64,000 bases of DNA, taken from positions 7,181,728 to 7,245,727 of the forward strand of contig JAKGHH010000008.1 of the NCBI GenBank assembly GCA_022828595.1. Direction: 5' to 3'. This document shows positions 53,454 through 64,000 of the stretch, piece by piece (positions within the stretch are counted from its first letter, which is position 1; each line of letters begins with the position of its first letter). The stretch is from Nelumbo lutea (taxonomy: Eukaryota; Streptophyta; Magnoliopsida; Proteales; Nelumbonaceae). A program made the position numbers and the translations under genes. A model generated the notes under the pieces. It saw only the letters and a list, made by a program, of their open reading frames with translations, had not been told where the DNA came from and made no database searches.

Positions 53454-53946
53454 AGACTTGTTCATGGACCGGGTCGGGCCGGGCTCGGGCCAAGCTTTTA
53501 CTCTTCACTAATAAAATATGTTAGGCCCGAGTCTGAAGCCTGACCTAATAAAAAAAATAGAAATTTTCCCTATTCAATAATCAATATAAATCAGAACTTA
53601 TTTATATTAAAAAAAATATATATATATATATATATATTCAAATTTTATTTATATTAAAAAATATACATAAAGAAGGGAAAGAGGATGTGAAGAAGAAGAA
53701 TTTGGTTGGAAAAAGAAGGGAAAGAGGTGAAAAAAAGAGGGGTATTCAACTAGGGTTTTTAGGTTTATTTATAGGTCAGGCCGGGCTGGGCTATTTTGGC
53801 AAAACCCGAGCCCGACTCGAATTTTTTGCGGGCCAGGATTTTTGGCCTGAGGTTAAGCCTGTAAGCTTATATACCTATTCAAGCCCATCCAGGGATCGGG
53901 CCGAGCCAGGCTGGCCCGTCAGGCCACCCGGCTCATGAACAGGTAT
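53454..53946. mobile_element. GC-ended TIR element family F
   Basis: ACTTGTTCATGGACCGGGTC at the left and ACCTGTTCATGAGCCGGGTG read from the right are inverted repeats rich in CGGGCC. The interior is AT-rich with a (TA)n at 53618. The ORF at 53687-53938 is a product of the GC-rich arm. Confidence 0.6.
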
Positions 53947-55287
53947 AATAACAATATAGGGTAAGCACCGAATTGAATGGTTTTGACATGCACTCAAAGA
54001 GAGGAGTTCACCGTTAGATGGTTGGCTTTAAGTTTTTATTTTAGTTTATTTTAGTTTAAATTTCTTAAACTATCTTTATAGTTTAATTAATTGATTAAGT
54101 GTATCCGTCTGTTTCAAAATTGACTAATAGTTACCTTATCATTAATGTTCTGTCATAAACCATTCAAATGTGTATCATGTGACTATTTTAACTTCCAAAA
54201 ATACCCAAAATGTACCCATCTCAAAAAAGCTTTCACAAAATACAATTCTGTAATTCCTATTCTTTTTTCTTCTCTCTCTCTCTGAAACCTCCTATTCTTG
54301 GTTGATGGACTTGCCAGCAACTGATTATACAAAACCTCTTTCAGTAAAGTTCCCGGTTTCTGAAGCATGCCAACGCTTTGAGCTAAAACCATTTCATTCT
54401 TGTCCTGGTTTATATTATAGAACAAAGAAGCAGGTCTCTCTTTTTTTAAAGGCGCCTAAAGCATCTGAGCTTTGAATAGCAGAAATAAAACCTTCGTAAG
54501 AATCCTAACACCAGACTTTTTAGTCGGGAAGCTCTTTAAGCACAAGACTCCATTATCAAGCAAGATTGCAACCTAAACCTTAAGAACAACCGAACTATTT
54601 CCAGAGGAGCTCATTATCAACCTCGATTCCAACAAATAAATTCACGCTCGTAACCACACGAAATCTCTTTAGCCATATATACAAAACGCAGGAAGCTTTA
54701 ATTATGCTCAACAAACTTCGGCTTAAATATCAAAAGACTAAATATAATGGAATACACAAAGGGAGTGCGTGCCCTGAGAGCTCCGCCTCCAAGCTTGAAA
54801 CAGGAATGGCGGATCTGAAATGACTCATTAGTCATATTTAAAGATGAGAGATTCAAATCGAAGGGAGTGCGTGCTTCCCGTAAGTGGAAAATAAATAGGC
54901 TTGCAGTTACAAAAATGTCTCTCATCTTTCAATAAATTGACGAAGAAAGTATCTCCTCTCAGACTTTGATGAGCAGAGAGGGACTTTGGTTTTCTGAACA
55001 CCGAGATAAGGTAGGGATTCTTAAGCCATTAAATAGTAATTCTTTTTATTCACCACGGAGCTTCTGGGTTTGAAAGGCTAGGGTTTTATGAACCAGTGTC
55101 TCTTTTTCCTTTACTCTGTTTTATTTTGAAAATTTGAAGAAAGATAAAGGATAAAGTGGTCTTTTTCGTCTTTATGTTAATGAATGCTAATAATAAGAAA
55201 AATATTAATCAATTGTCAAAACAGTAAGCAATAGGATACACTTAATCAATTAACTAAACCGTTAAGGTAGTTTAAGAAATTTATCGG
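53947..55287. other. Intergenic, no gene recognised
   Basis: Nothing beyond short unsupported ORFs and A/T tracts. A phrase shared by 54055-54090 and 55250-55280 (TTAAACTAT / AGTTTAAGAAATTTAT, inverted) may be the arms of a further foldback. Confidence 0.3.
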
Positions 55288-55420
55288 TTGCAATGTTTTA
55301 AAAACCAATATAATCGAAACTGCTTTGGCCATGGGTTTTGCGTTCAATGATTCGACTGTACGCTTTGGATTGATTAGCCTATGACATTTAAATAAAAAAA
55401 ATGACCAAAAAGCACTGTAT
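55288..55420 (-). repeat. Dispersed repeat family K, copy 5 (partial, inverted)
   Basis: GCAATGTTTTAAAAACCAAT followed by TCAATGATTCGACTG matches the start of copy 4. The rest is missing. Confidence 0.45.
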
Positions 55421-55504
55421 GAGTTTTTTTGGGGGGGTTAAAAACATTAGGCAACACGACAAAGAGAAAACCGAGACAACAAACAGCAGAACACAAGAAA
55501 TCAG

Positions 55505-56988
55505 AAAGAAAACTAACTAAAACTAAGAACAAGATAAGCTGCCATCAAGGTCTTCAGTGAGAGGACCGATTAACCAGTCCAGGGGGAGTCCCAAAAAGAG
55601 GCCACACCTTCTTTTCCTTGAGCTGCAATGAGATGAGCCTGACCTGTTGAACATTCTCTTAATCCAAGTAAGCTTAAAGTTCAGATCTGCTATATTATAA
55701 ATGTCAACCAGCTGAATCGGCCAATCTCTGGAGGGCATTCAAAGGGCTTCTCATTAATAGATTTAACTAAAGTTTTTGAATCACAGTAGATCAAAAGGTT
55801 TTGAAAACCCCTTTTAGTAGCAGAGTAGCAACATTCTCTGATAGCACACACTTCTGGATAGGCTGCAGATTTAGCTTTCTTTACATGGCCCACCACCAGC
55901 AAACAAAAAGAGCCAAAAGCTTCTCTAACTACATATATAGCCAAAACCACTCGAACTCAGATTCGAAAAACTTCCATCTGTAAATGCTTTACAAAAAGAT
56001 CCAAAAAAGTGGGGAGCATGCAGTAGCTTGATCTTGAGGAGGATTAAGATGCAAAGAACTTGCTAATTCTTGTTTGGAAGCTTTCTGCACTTCCTGCATC
56101 AACCTGTTGGCACACAAAATTGTATAAACAGCATTAGGGATCACACAGTTGAAAACAAAATCATTCCTTCCTTTCCAAATCGAACAAAGCATGATTGTCG
56201 AGTAATCCAACGCATATGTAACAGAGGGCAAATGGGAATCTAATTGAGATGTCCACCAGCACCACCATTCTGCAAAGGATGAAAACGAATTTAATTAAAT
56301 TTGTAAATGTACTGTTGAGTGCACCACCAAACCAGGCAGCTCTAGGCTCTAGAATGACTACAATCTAAAAGAGCACGAATGATATTTTCGTTGGAACCAC
56401 CACACAAGGAGCACATCTCATTTGAGCCCATACCTCTCTCAGCTAAGGTCTTTTGCACCACTATATCTTTGATGGGACTTTAAGAGCCCAAATTTTATTC
56501 CATTGTGCTTGGGTTAAAATTCCATGGGTTCTCTCATTTTCTGGGGTCAATTTCAGCTTAATTATTTGCCAATTGGTACGCAGATTTAACTGAAAATCTA
56601 CCTTTTACGTCTGGGGACCAATACAGTTTGTCTTCACCACTCACTCTTGGAAGGTCTATTGACAGTATTTTTTGGGCTGTTATACTGTCAAAATTGTCAT
56701 GGATTACCCTTGAATTCCATTCATGTGTTTGTTGGCCAATCAAACCACTTATCATTCTAACATGGCATGAATTTAGTCTCGGGCCCATAGGCTTAAAGCC
56801 AGTCAAACCATTTATCCTACGGGTCGTCCCAAATGCTAATATTCTCCCCTTTTGCTACACACCAAACAACACCTTCTTTCAATATTTCTCTTCCTGCGAG
56901 CAGAGCAGGCTTCTAAAGCCCCAAGAGCAATTGGAGGGAGCCTTAATGGACCAAAAACTTTTTCTTCTTAGATGCCTTCCTTTAATCG
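55505..56988 (-). pseudogene. LINE (L1-type) 3' remnant with zf-RVT and RNase H
   Basis: Reading leftwards, the frames give FWSIKAPSNCSWGFRSLL and a DDP-W-like segment. Next come QQTHEWN..ILSIDLPR with SPDVKGRFSVKSAYQL (56558-56806), then a Cys-containing RGMGSNEMCSLCGG zinc segment at about 56400. After that comes WKGRNDFVFN (about 56180), and finally an RNase H-like domain with AYPEVCAIRECC..LIYCDSKTLVKSIN (55690-55950). This order is the C-terminal end of plant non-LTR retrotransposon ORF2. Several frameshifts and stops occur, and the reverse transcriptase core is absent, as expected if 5'-truncated. It is not functional. Confidence 0.8.
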
Positions 56989-56991
56989 ATT

Positions 56992-57233
56992 CCGGATCTC
57001 CTGCCCATGTCTACTCATAACACACTATTCCCGTGAATTGAGAACATCTTCCCCTGCATAATATGAGTCCGGATCTCCTGCCCACGAGAATCCTGTTCAC
57101 ATTTATCACAGTTACACATGGAGAATATCTCATCCTCTGCATAGTATTATACAGGGGGGAAATGTTCCCAGTTCACAGGGAGTGGTGTATTGTGGGTTAG
57201 CGTGGACAGGATTCTCATGGGCAGGAGATCCGG
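56992..57233. mobile_element. Foldback element with CCGGATCTCCTGCCCA ends
   Basis: 57069-57233 has near-perfect inverted ends (CCGGATCTCCTGCCCACGAG / CCGGATCTCCTGCCCATGAG), flanked by AGT on each side. A second, inverted half-copy lies directly to its left (56992-57066), giving a compound palindrome that abuts the LINE remnant. Confidence 0.65.
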
Positions 57234-57239
57234 AGTTGC

Positions 57240-58834
57240 TTAATACTACGCAGAGATTGAGATGTGCTCCATGCGTGGCTGCAATAAAGATGGACAGAGT
57301 TTGTGTGGGCGGGAGATCCAATCCTTTAATCACCTTGACCCACATGCTTTCCTTATTTGTAAAGAATCTCCACGAGGGTCTCTAAAACCCAATCCCCCGC
57401 TGAATTTGCTCTTACAAACCTTTTGCGAGTTAACCCAATGAACCTTTTTGTGGGAACTTGAGTCTCCCCACATGAACTTTTCTTGGGTTTTAGCCAACTA
57501 TGCACTAACTCCTTTTGGGACTAGAAAGCATGACGTAGTGTATGCAAGCATGGAGGTTAAAATGGGCTTGATCATCACCTCTTTTCCGGCCGAAGAAATT
57601 AAAGAAAGGTGCATTTCCATCTGTTTGCCCTAGAGTCCATCCTTTGACAAAGGTATCTGAAGATTTCTTTCTTTGGTTTTCCAAAGGAGGATGAGAGGCC
57701 AAGATAGGTTGTGGGGTGAACTATATTCTTGATGCTCATGATTTTAGACTTTTTTTTTTTTGTCGGTTTTGGATGCATGTTAGGGCTAAAATAAATTTCA
57801 GATTTGGATAGAGTGTGTCCCTGACTCACAGGCATTTAATAGAGAAACTAAAGCATATTTGGTGTCTCCGACAAAAGGTGAGGTCCTCGAGAAATAATGA
57901 AACAGAGAGACAGAAGCTGGAGCTGCGAGCTGATTCACACACGTACACTCAAAGCAACGTGGATGTTGATGCAAAACAAAAGGAGATGCATCAGGTGCCG
58001 GATTCCTGATCAGAAGCTACAACCATTTTGGGTCTCTTTTTTTGCCTGGGCCATTCCCCTTCCATCCACGATCCTTTTGGAAGCAAATGCTACAGCCATA
58101 CATGTATCTGTAGGAAGGCTTAAAATTTACTGCTGACATGGGTTTTTCTACAATATACAACAACGGCGATTCAAAAGGTGTTTGTTCTCTTCTGTTAGAG
58201 GGGCATCTATAACCTCCTTGGCGTATTCATGCTGATTGCAGAGAAGAAACTTGCCTTCCATCTCATCACTTCATCTCTCCCATTAAAAGAAGAAGCGAAT
58301 GGAATTACTCACAAATTATCTAAACTTGCTTTATCTTGTAATTGTATATTTGTATTCAGATTTCAGACACGGTCTTTCACCCCTTTTCTCCATCATCTAA
58401 TCCAAAGCGAGATGATTAATCAATGAGTTTAGCCTCTGGGCCTTTGGGGAAAACAATGTGGTCAAATTCGGACCGGACTAGACGATTGAACTGGTAAGCT
58501 AATGGCCTTTTCTACATCCTAATTATGGTTTTCAAGGTTTAAATGGTCTAACCAGCTGGTAAACCAAACAACATTGCATTGAATTATATCCTAAGTTGGC
58601 CTTTTTAAAAGAACTCCAAAAACTTCTTATGGGTGTAGAGGTTGTAGGGGCGCAACTTAGGCAAAATTGGTCTAAGGTTAAGCATCAAGCTGGATTAGTG
58701 CAAATTCGATTCGATTCCGATGTAAATCCGATGGGTATAATCAAATTTGAATTTTAAAAAAGAAATCAAGTTTGGATTTTGGATTCCAATTCGATTGGAT
58801 CCAATTACAATACATCAAATTAATGTTTTTTGGG
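57240..58834. other. Intergenic, no gene recognised
   Basis: A weak third match to the foldback end (GGCGGGAGATCC) lies at 57308. Otherwise only short ORFs without motifs and mild repeats near 58680-58810 (GATTCGATTCCGAT-like). Confidence 0.35.
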
Positions 58835-59064
58835 AGTAAATTACAAATAAGTACCCTGTATTTTACCGGTAATAACACTTAGGTACCTTAAACTTTAAAC
58901 TGCAACACTTAGGTACCCCAAACTTTCAGAAATAGACACTTAGGTCCTTTTCTGTTAACTCACGTTACATATTATTATAAAGTTACCGAAATGCCCATAT
59001 TTTTTAAATTGTTTAAATCATAAAATTTTAAAAAACCAAAATAACCCTGATTAAAAGTTGGGTT

Positions 59065-60813
59065 CTATTCGATCTGGGCACCACTGTTGCTCATCGTGGG
59101 GAGAAGAAACAATTGCCACTGCAGGTAGAAGAAATCGTTGCCACCGTTTGAGAAGAAACAATTGCCACCGTGAGGATAAGAAACCCTTGCCGCCGCCCTA
59201 GAAGAACCCATCTCCCTTCTCACAGCATATATGCTAGATATCAACACATAAGAACCTGACTCTATGGGTTCCATGTCCAACATATCCACAGCACGTGAAT
59301 AATGTTCAGGTGATGGTTCAGTAAGATGATCTTTGACCATTGAATCAAATACTCGACAACCCATATCTACCATCCCACATCGGCCACTGACAGAATAGAC
59401 AGAAAGGTGATTGAATCTAGTGGAACTGCTTTTCTTCTTATTTCCTCAAACAGATCCATTACTGATTCATAGTCTCCATGCCTTGCATAAGCATAGATAA
59501 TTGCAGTCCAAGAAACTTGGCTTGTTTGAGGTGATTCACAAAATATTTTCCGTGACTCTTCAATGCTCCCACGCTTTGCATACTTGTCCAAGAGCGCACC
59601 TGATACAACTGGGTTGGTATTGTACAGATACAAATATGTAGAACATAAAACCTTATATTTTGTATTATTTTGTATTGTACATATTTATATTTGGACTCCT
59701 TTCAAGTTGAGCTTAAAACACTGCCAAAAGTGAATTCATTTAGATAAAAGCTTCTTGACACATCCCATTTTGTGCATACCCAGAAATTAAAGCATTCCAT
59801 GATATGGTCTCTTTGTAACTAATCTCATCAAAGATCTTCTTTGACTCCTTCATGGACTTAAATTTAGAATACATGGTAATGAAACTGTTGGAAACATTCA
59901 ATTTAGACAGAAAACCAGTTTATATACAAAATCCATGAACTGTATGCCCTTCTTTTACCAAATTCTCAACTGATATAGTATGGATTAATCCAACAAATGT
60001 CACTTCATTCGGATACTCCATCTTTTCTCATATCAATGAAGAGAGAAATAGCATCTTTTTCATTTATAGAAAAATCATGATCGTCCATGAAATTACATTT
60101 CGTTCAGTCATGCTCTCAAACACCATATTAGCACCCTCAACCACCTCACACTTTGAATACATTGAGATGAGAACATTACAAATTGAAACATGCATGAGTC
60201 CCATAACTAGATCTCGAAACGAGACCATGTATTTGTCTCCCAAGTTCCAAGCTTTTTCATGGCCACAAGTTGAAATAGCACTAGAAAAAGAGACATGATC
60301 ATGTTCCATACATTCCTTCACCAACTCAACAAAGGTATAAACCGCTTCTATCCCATAATTTCCCTCCCGGACATAGCCTGAAAGTAGAGCATTCCAAGAA
60401 GCCAAATCCCTTCGGGGCATTCCATCAAACAATCTCTTTGCTTCTTCTAGATAGCCTCACCTTCAGTACATTGTTATAAGTGCATTCCCAACAAATTTTT
60501 CAGAGTCAAACCCAGATTTAATTACAAGGGAATGAAACTAAAAACCCAAAAGACAGTCCTGAATATCTGAGCAAAAGTTAAGAACAGTAGTATAAGTCAC
60601 AGAATCAAAGGAGAGCCCAGTTTTATGCATTTGAACAATGAATCTTAGCGCATCCTGACTTTCATGGAAACTTGAAAGAATTGTGTTCCAAGAAACAATA
60701 TCCGGGCTACTTAAGTTCTTGAAGATTTCAAAAGCTCGATCAAATTGTCCAGATTTACAGAACATATTCATCAGAGAATTCGACACAGTGGCAAACGAAT
60801 CAAACTGAACCAT
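59065..60813 (-). pseudogene. PLS-class PPR protein pseudogene
   Basis: Broken frames encode successive PPR motifs: SLMNMFCKSGQFDRAFEIF and DIVSWNTILSSF (60538-60813), then MPRRDLASWNALLSGYVREG, VSICNVLISMYSKCEVVE and RNVISWTIMI (60064-60432). A frame around 59780-59860 gives ETISWNALISGYAQNG, and SGALLDKYAKRGSIEESRKI with VSWTAIIYAYARHG (59367-59633) follows. The last part (59065-59373) has FDSMVKDHL, EPSPEHYS and SYVLISSIYA with an internal deletion, then repeats. Intact members bind organelle RNA. The gene is cut by frameshifts, stops and a family B MITE, and lacks its start and E/DYW tail. It resembles the organellar PPR group of Arabidopsis At4g32430, from memory only. Confidence 0.85.
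59608..59712. mobile_element. MITE family B, copy 5, inside the PPR pseudogene
   Basis: The right end GGACTCCTTTCAAGTTGAGC followed by TTA and the AGATACAAATATG / CATATTTATATTT arms match family B; the left end (ACTGGGTTGGTATTGTACAG) has diverged. It interrupts the PPR motif array. Confidence 0.65.
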
Positions 60814-61008
60814 TTTTGTTGGGTCAAGTTATTTTGCATCAAACTTAAAATAGATCTTGCAGTTGGTGGCTGAAGTCTTGTGAATTTATTTCATCTTTAT
60901 AGGCAAAATGGTCCAAAAATACATGAAAAAGGGTAATTTTGATAATATAAAATGTTTAACTGACTAATACTAACAAGTGGATTTTTCTGAAAGTTAGGGA
61001 AATTTAAA

Positions 61009-61077
61009 GCTATGTTTATAAAGATTTCCTCGCCTTTTCCTTCGTTTCTCTACTTTTTCCTTCAAACCAAACATAGC
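61009..61077. mobile_element. MITE family A, copy 3, inside the carrier's TIR
   Basis: Ends GCTATGTTT and CTTCAAACCAAACATAGC remain; most of the left arm is deleted. It splits the right TIR of the 58835-61142 element between GAAAGTTAGGG and GTGTTGCA. Confidence 0.65.
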
Positions 61078-61365
61078 CCTAGTGTTGCATTCGGGTACGT
61101 AAGTGTTACCCCAAATTACAAAGTACTTATCTGTAATTTACTTTTTTTTTTTCGGTATCGCATTTGTATTGTAGAAAGCCTTTTTTACGAGGAGAAACGG
61201 AGAAAAGAGTCCAACCCTTGGAGATGGGAAACTGGTGGTGGAGAGGCGACACCTTCGGTGGTATATCCATTTACGTTATTTCGTCACCCCCGTGTGCTTC
61301 CTTAATCGGGATTTGGACATGGTTGCAGGTTGCTCTGTTTCTGGGCCTAAACAGAAGCAGCGGGG

Positions 61366-64000
61366 ATGGGTTTCGGTCTCGACTGGAAGTGGGTCTTCCC
61401 AGTTCAATCTCATCTCCTATCCCATTCCTCAACCAGGAACCACTCCTCTTTTGGTGAGCTCATGATCCGTGTAATTCATTCAGATATTGTTATACCGCTC
61501 TTTTTTCCAGTAGCCTTCTTTTAATTGTTATCGCCCTTGTGACGCTCAACTATAAAATTCTTTATGCATCTCTAATAGGTTTTGTCAGAAAATATTGGGT
61601 AGCTAATGCTTAGTTTGGATATATTAGAAGTTAAATTCGAGGAAAAAAGAAAACATTAATGAGTCTAGCAGATTTTTTCGTATCGCAAGTTAACTTTTTT
61701 CCTATATGAATTATTTGGTGTCCGTCGATTAGTTTAACAAGGACTAGTTGAGTTGTAAAGTCGATGCATAAACTTGCCAAGGTCTATGAAACTATTCAGT
61801 GTTCAAAATTTGCATTTGAACCATTATTTCAGAGACACAGATGTTCAGTGCAACCTGTGTTAGAAACACATGGTCGAACATTATATAATTATATTTGAAA
61901 GAACTAATGGGCTAAGCATTGGAGAGTAAATGCCCATTTCATGAAAACCTTTTCTTTGCAAGGATGGAAACGGAGAACTGCTCAATCGGGTACCTAGATA
62001 TGTCAATAAACTAGCTGATTCTTTGACTAGGAGAGGTGTGTGTACAGGAGGAGTGAGGTATATAGCTGAACCCTTCGAGCTCTGTTTGTAGTTTCTTGGG
62101 TGTGTTGTTGGTCTATTTAATCTACTAGTGTTTATGGGTGGAGAGAAACAACTAAGATTCCCTGCAATGCATCTCATTCCTTGCATGTCAAGGTCACCCA
62201 ATGATAAGCAGATTCTCTATCAAAGGGTGGTACACTGCAACCAACTGGTTTTGGCATGGGGGGTTGACGAGTGGATCTTTTTATCAGAGCTGAGCTTCTT
62301 GTTAGTCCTTTCCCTTTATTTATTTATTTTTGGATGGCTCGTCTCCTCCTTTCAAGGAAATGATCTCATTGTATTTCCGTTTCTTTTATTTCTTCTAGAA
62401 TTAGCATCATTTTCTAATATTCACCACATGTTTTAAATGATATAGTTAGAAGCAGAGAGGCTTATTTTGAATCAGCAAGGATGCCATTCCTATCTGTTAT
62501 TCCTGAGGAAAGTGAGACTCTGCAGAAAGATCCTTTGAAAGCTTATGCATGCTCATCTGGAACTTTGCAACCTGTCAACAATGGCTATGATGCAATAGGA
62601 GTGAAGGTCAATCAGCCTTTTAAAAGTTTCTAACTGATTCTTTGATATCATAGCAATTGTTTTTCATTTTTTTTTTCTTTTGTTTTAGGCATAACACAAT
62701 CTTATTGTGTCAGGGAAAAATAAAATTATGGTGTCCTTTGATATTTCAGATGAACACCATTAAGGAATTTCACAATTCATTGTATGATACATCTGAAGAT
62801 ATCAGCATTGCTACTTCAGAGGATGCATCTGCCTTCCTTGCAAGCTTACAAGCAAGAAAGATATCATGTTTTAGTCTGTTAATGGAAAATGTTGAGAAGA
62901 TAGAAGATATATTTGTTACTTCCGACTTGATAAGGCTAGAAAAAGGCATTTTAGTGCAATTAGAAAAGCTTGGAGCTCTAAATTTATTCCATGCATGTCT
63001 CTCTAGGACTGTCAAAGTATCCAGTGCTCTTAATCTGCACTCTGCACTGAAAGAGTGTTCCAAGAAACATCTGATGGATGGTGAAATGAGTAATCATGTA
63101 GATCATATAACAGTTCCCTCAAGGAGAAAAGAAGAAAGAAAATTAAGGAGGGAGAGAGAATCAAAAAGGGCCTCTAAGAAGCCAGCTTTGAAATCATCCC
63201 CAAAATGTGGTATTGGAGGGCCTCAACAGTCTACCATTTCCATTGCTAAAAGACCAGCAAGCGCAAAAAGTAGAAGACTTATGATTGCTAGAAATGAGTC
63301 AGAAATGTCAAGAGCCGTCAAAGTAGGTTTTTACATGTGTCATACCGTACATCCCTTTTAACAGATTTTAATAAAAGTTTAACTGCTTTATTTTCTCATA
63401 TCATAGGAAGTATCATGCTTAGAGAGAATAAGGTCAAATTTGGAAGAGGAACTTGGGCGAGTTATCAGTTTCAGCAGCTGGGCTGAAGCTGTGGGTCTTG
63501 ATGAGGAGGAGTTGCAGCAGCGCCTACATTTTGGTTGGTATTGCAGAGATAAGCTTCTAAGAAGTTCACGTTCCTTAGTGGTGTACCTTGCAAGAAACTA
63601 CAGAGGACTGGGAATAGCCTTTGAAGACCTACTTCAGGTTGATCAAAGACACCAATTTTTTTATATGTATTTTTTGTTGGTCGTTGATGACATGGTTATT
63701 CCATGAACCTTTGCCCTACATTTCATTTATGTGGCCCCATTTCATCAATCCTAACTATAAAGTGATTGATGTGGCATCATAAGAACAAGGGCAAGGTTTA
63801 TACCTGAGATTATTAGGAGCACCCAATTAGTTTGGTGTTTTGGATGGGTAGTTTTTCTGATGAGTTGTCAGGCCACTGGTGCTGTGATAATGCAGCAGAT
63901 AGAATCTCATCAATCTTACGTTTTTCCTCTCAAAATTTATCTCCCATCCCGGACTGGATATCCAAATGTGACTGTATTTTGCAGGCAGGGAATTTTGGTG
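61366..64000 (+). CDS. Plastid RNA polymerase sigma-70 factor, 5' part (sigC/SIG3-like)
   Basis: Nuclear-encoded sigma factors direct the plastid-encoded polymerase to promoters. Exons, phase-consistent with GT-AG borders: 61366-61453 ([18 protein letters not shown]), 62446-62606, 62750-63322, 63407-63637, and 63985 to beyond the window. About 356 residues are visible. The N-terminal ~270 residues are the variable plant leader, with a basic [17 protein letters not shown] stretch. Conserved sigma sequence starts in exon 4 with [16 protein letters not shown], then region 2.1-2.2: [31 protein letters not shown] and, across the last intron, AGNFG. The NYRGLG wording fits SIG3 better than the other five types, from memory. 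Regions 2.3-4.2 lie outside. ATG 61366 is chosen because it starts a phase-1 exon that joins 62446; a further exon near 62129-62226 cannot be excluded. Confidence 0.87.

Larger units (their letters stand above)
58835..61142. mobile_element. Pack-type TIR element carrying a PPR gene fragment
   Basis: The left arm (58835-58957: AGTAAATTACAAATAAGTAC, ACACTTAGGTACC twice, CTTTCAGAAATAGACAC) is matched in inverse by the right arm (60958-61142: TTTCTGAAAGTT, GTGTTGCA..GGTACGTAAGTGTT, AAGTACTTATCTGTAATTTACT). The right arm is interrupted by a 69-bp MITE. Between the arms lies a decayed PPR coding region and no transposase. Long TIRs around a host gene fragment are the mark of Pack-MULE-type elements; the superfamily is inferred, as no target duplication could be recognised beside the T-run. 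Confidence 0.7.

Noticed and set aside
61881..62201. Minus-strand ORF and plus-strand phrase [10 protein letters not shown] resembling an RNase H tail
   Set aside because: Too short and isolated to call a retrotransposon remnant within the sigma-factor intron.
62128..62436. 102-codon ORF as a sigma-factor exon
   Set aside because: Exon 61366-61453 already joins 62446 in phase, and no donor in this segment leaves the required phase. It cannot be fully excluded.

Overview
This is a plant nuclear window, most likely from a eudicot or other broad-leaved angiosperm. The evidence is intron-split plant genes with GT-AG borders, a plant-specific RR-type tandem CCCH zinc finger, a nuclear gene for a plastid sigma factor, a PLS-type pentatricopeptide repeat (PPR) pseudogene, Copia and Gypsy LTR elements and a dense load of MITE-like foldback elements. 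The species cannot be named from the sequence. Most of the window is non-coding and AT-rich; only about 3.5 kb is confidently coding.

Layout. 0.1-8.8 kb holds no recognised gene but many short inverted-repeat elements, including a hAT-like element with a perfect 8-bp target duplication (167-960) and a nested cluster at 5.67-7.05 kb. 8.8-14.1 kb is a decayed Copia element whose 5' LTR is truncated. 14.1-23.3 kb is gene-poor with scattered MITEs. 23.3-25.2 kb looks like a solo or partial LTR on the minus strand, and 25.6-30.5 kb is a Gypsy-type element that keeps only gag and protease. 34.8-36.0 kb is an intact intronless CCCH zinc-finger gene (minus). 43.4-48.2 kb is a ten-exon myo-inositol oxygenase gene (minus), preceded at 48.9-49.4 kb by two exons for a transit-peptide-like extension that join it in phase. 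49.4-55.5 kb has minisatellites and MITEs, and 55.5-57.0 kb a LINE remnant. 58.8-61.1 kb is a TIR element carrying a broken PPR gene. The window ends inside a nuclear gene for a plastid RNA polymerase sigma factor (plus, sigC/SIG3-like).

The three host genes do not form a pathway: one is a stress and hormone mRNA-binding regulator, one a sugar-acid (glucuronate) enzyme, one a plastid transcription factor. The shared theme is repeat turnover. MITEs sit in a MIOX intron, inside the captured PPR gene and inside the carrier element's own TIR, so several insertion layers can be ordered from the sequence.

The most noteworthy items are the TIR element carrying PPR sequence just upstream of the sigma gene, the in-phase N-terminal exons ahead of MIOX, and the nested MITE cluster. 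All exon borders are read by eye from splice signals and family alignment, without transcript evidence.
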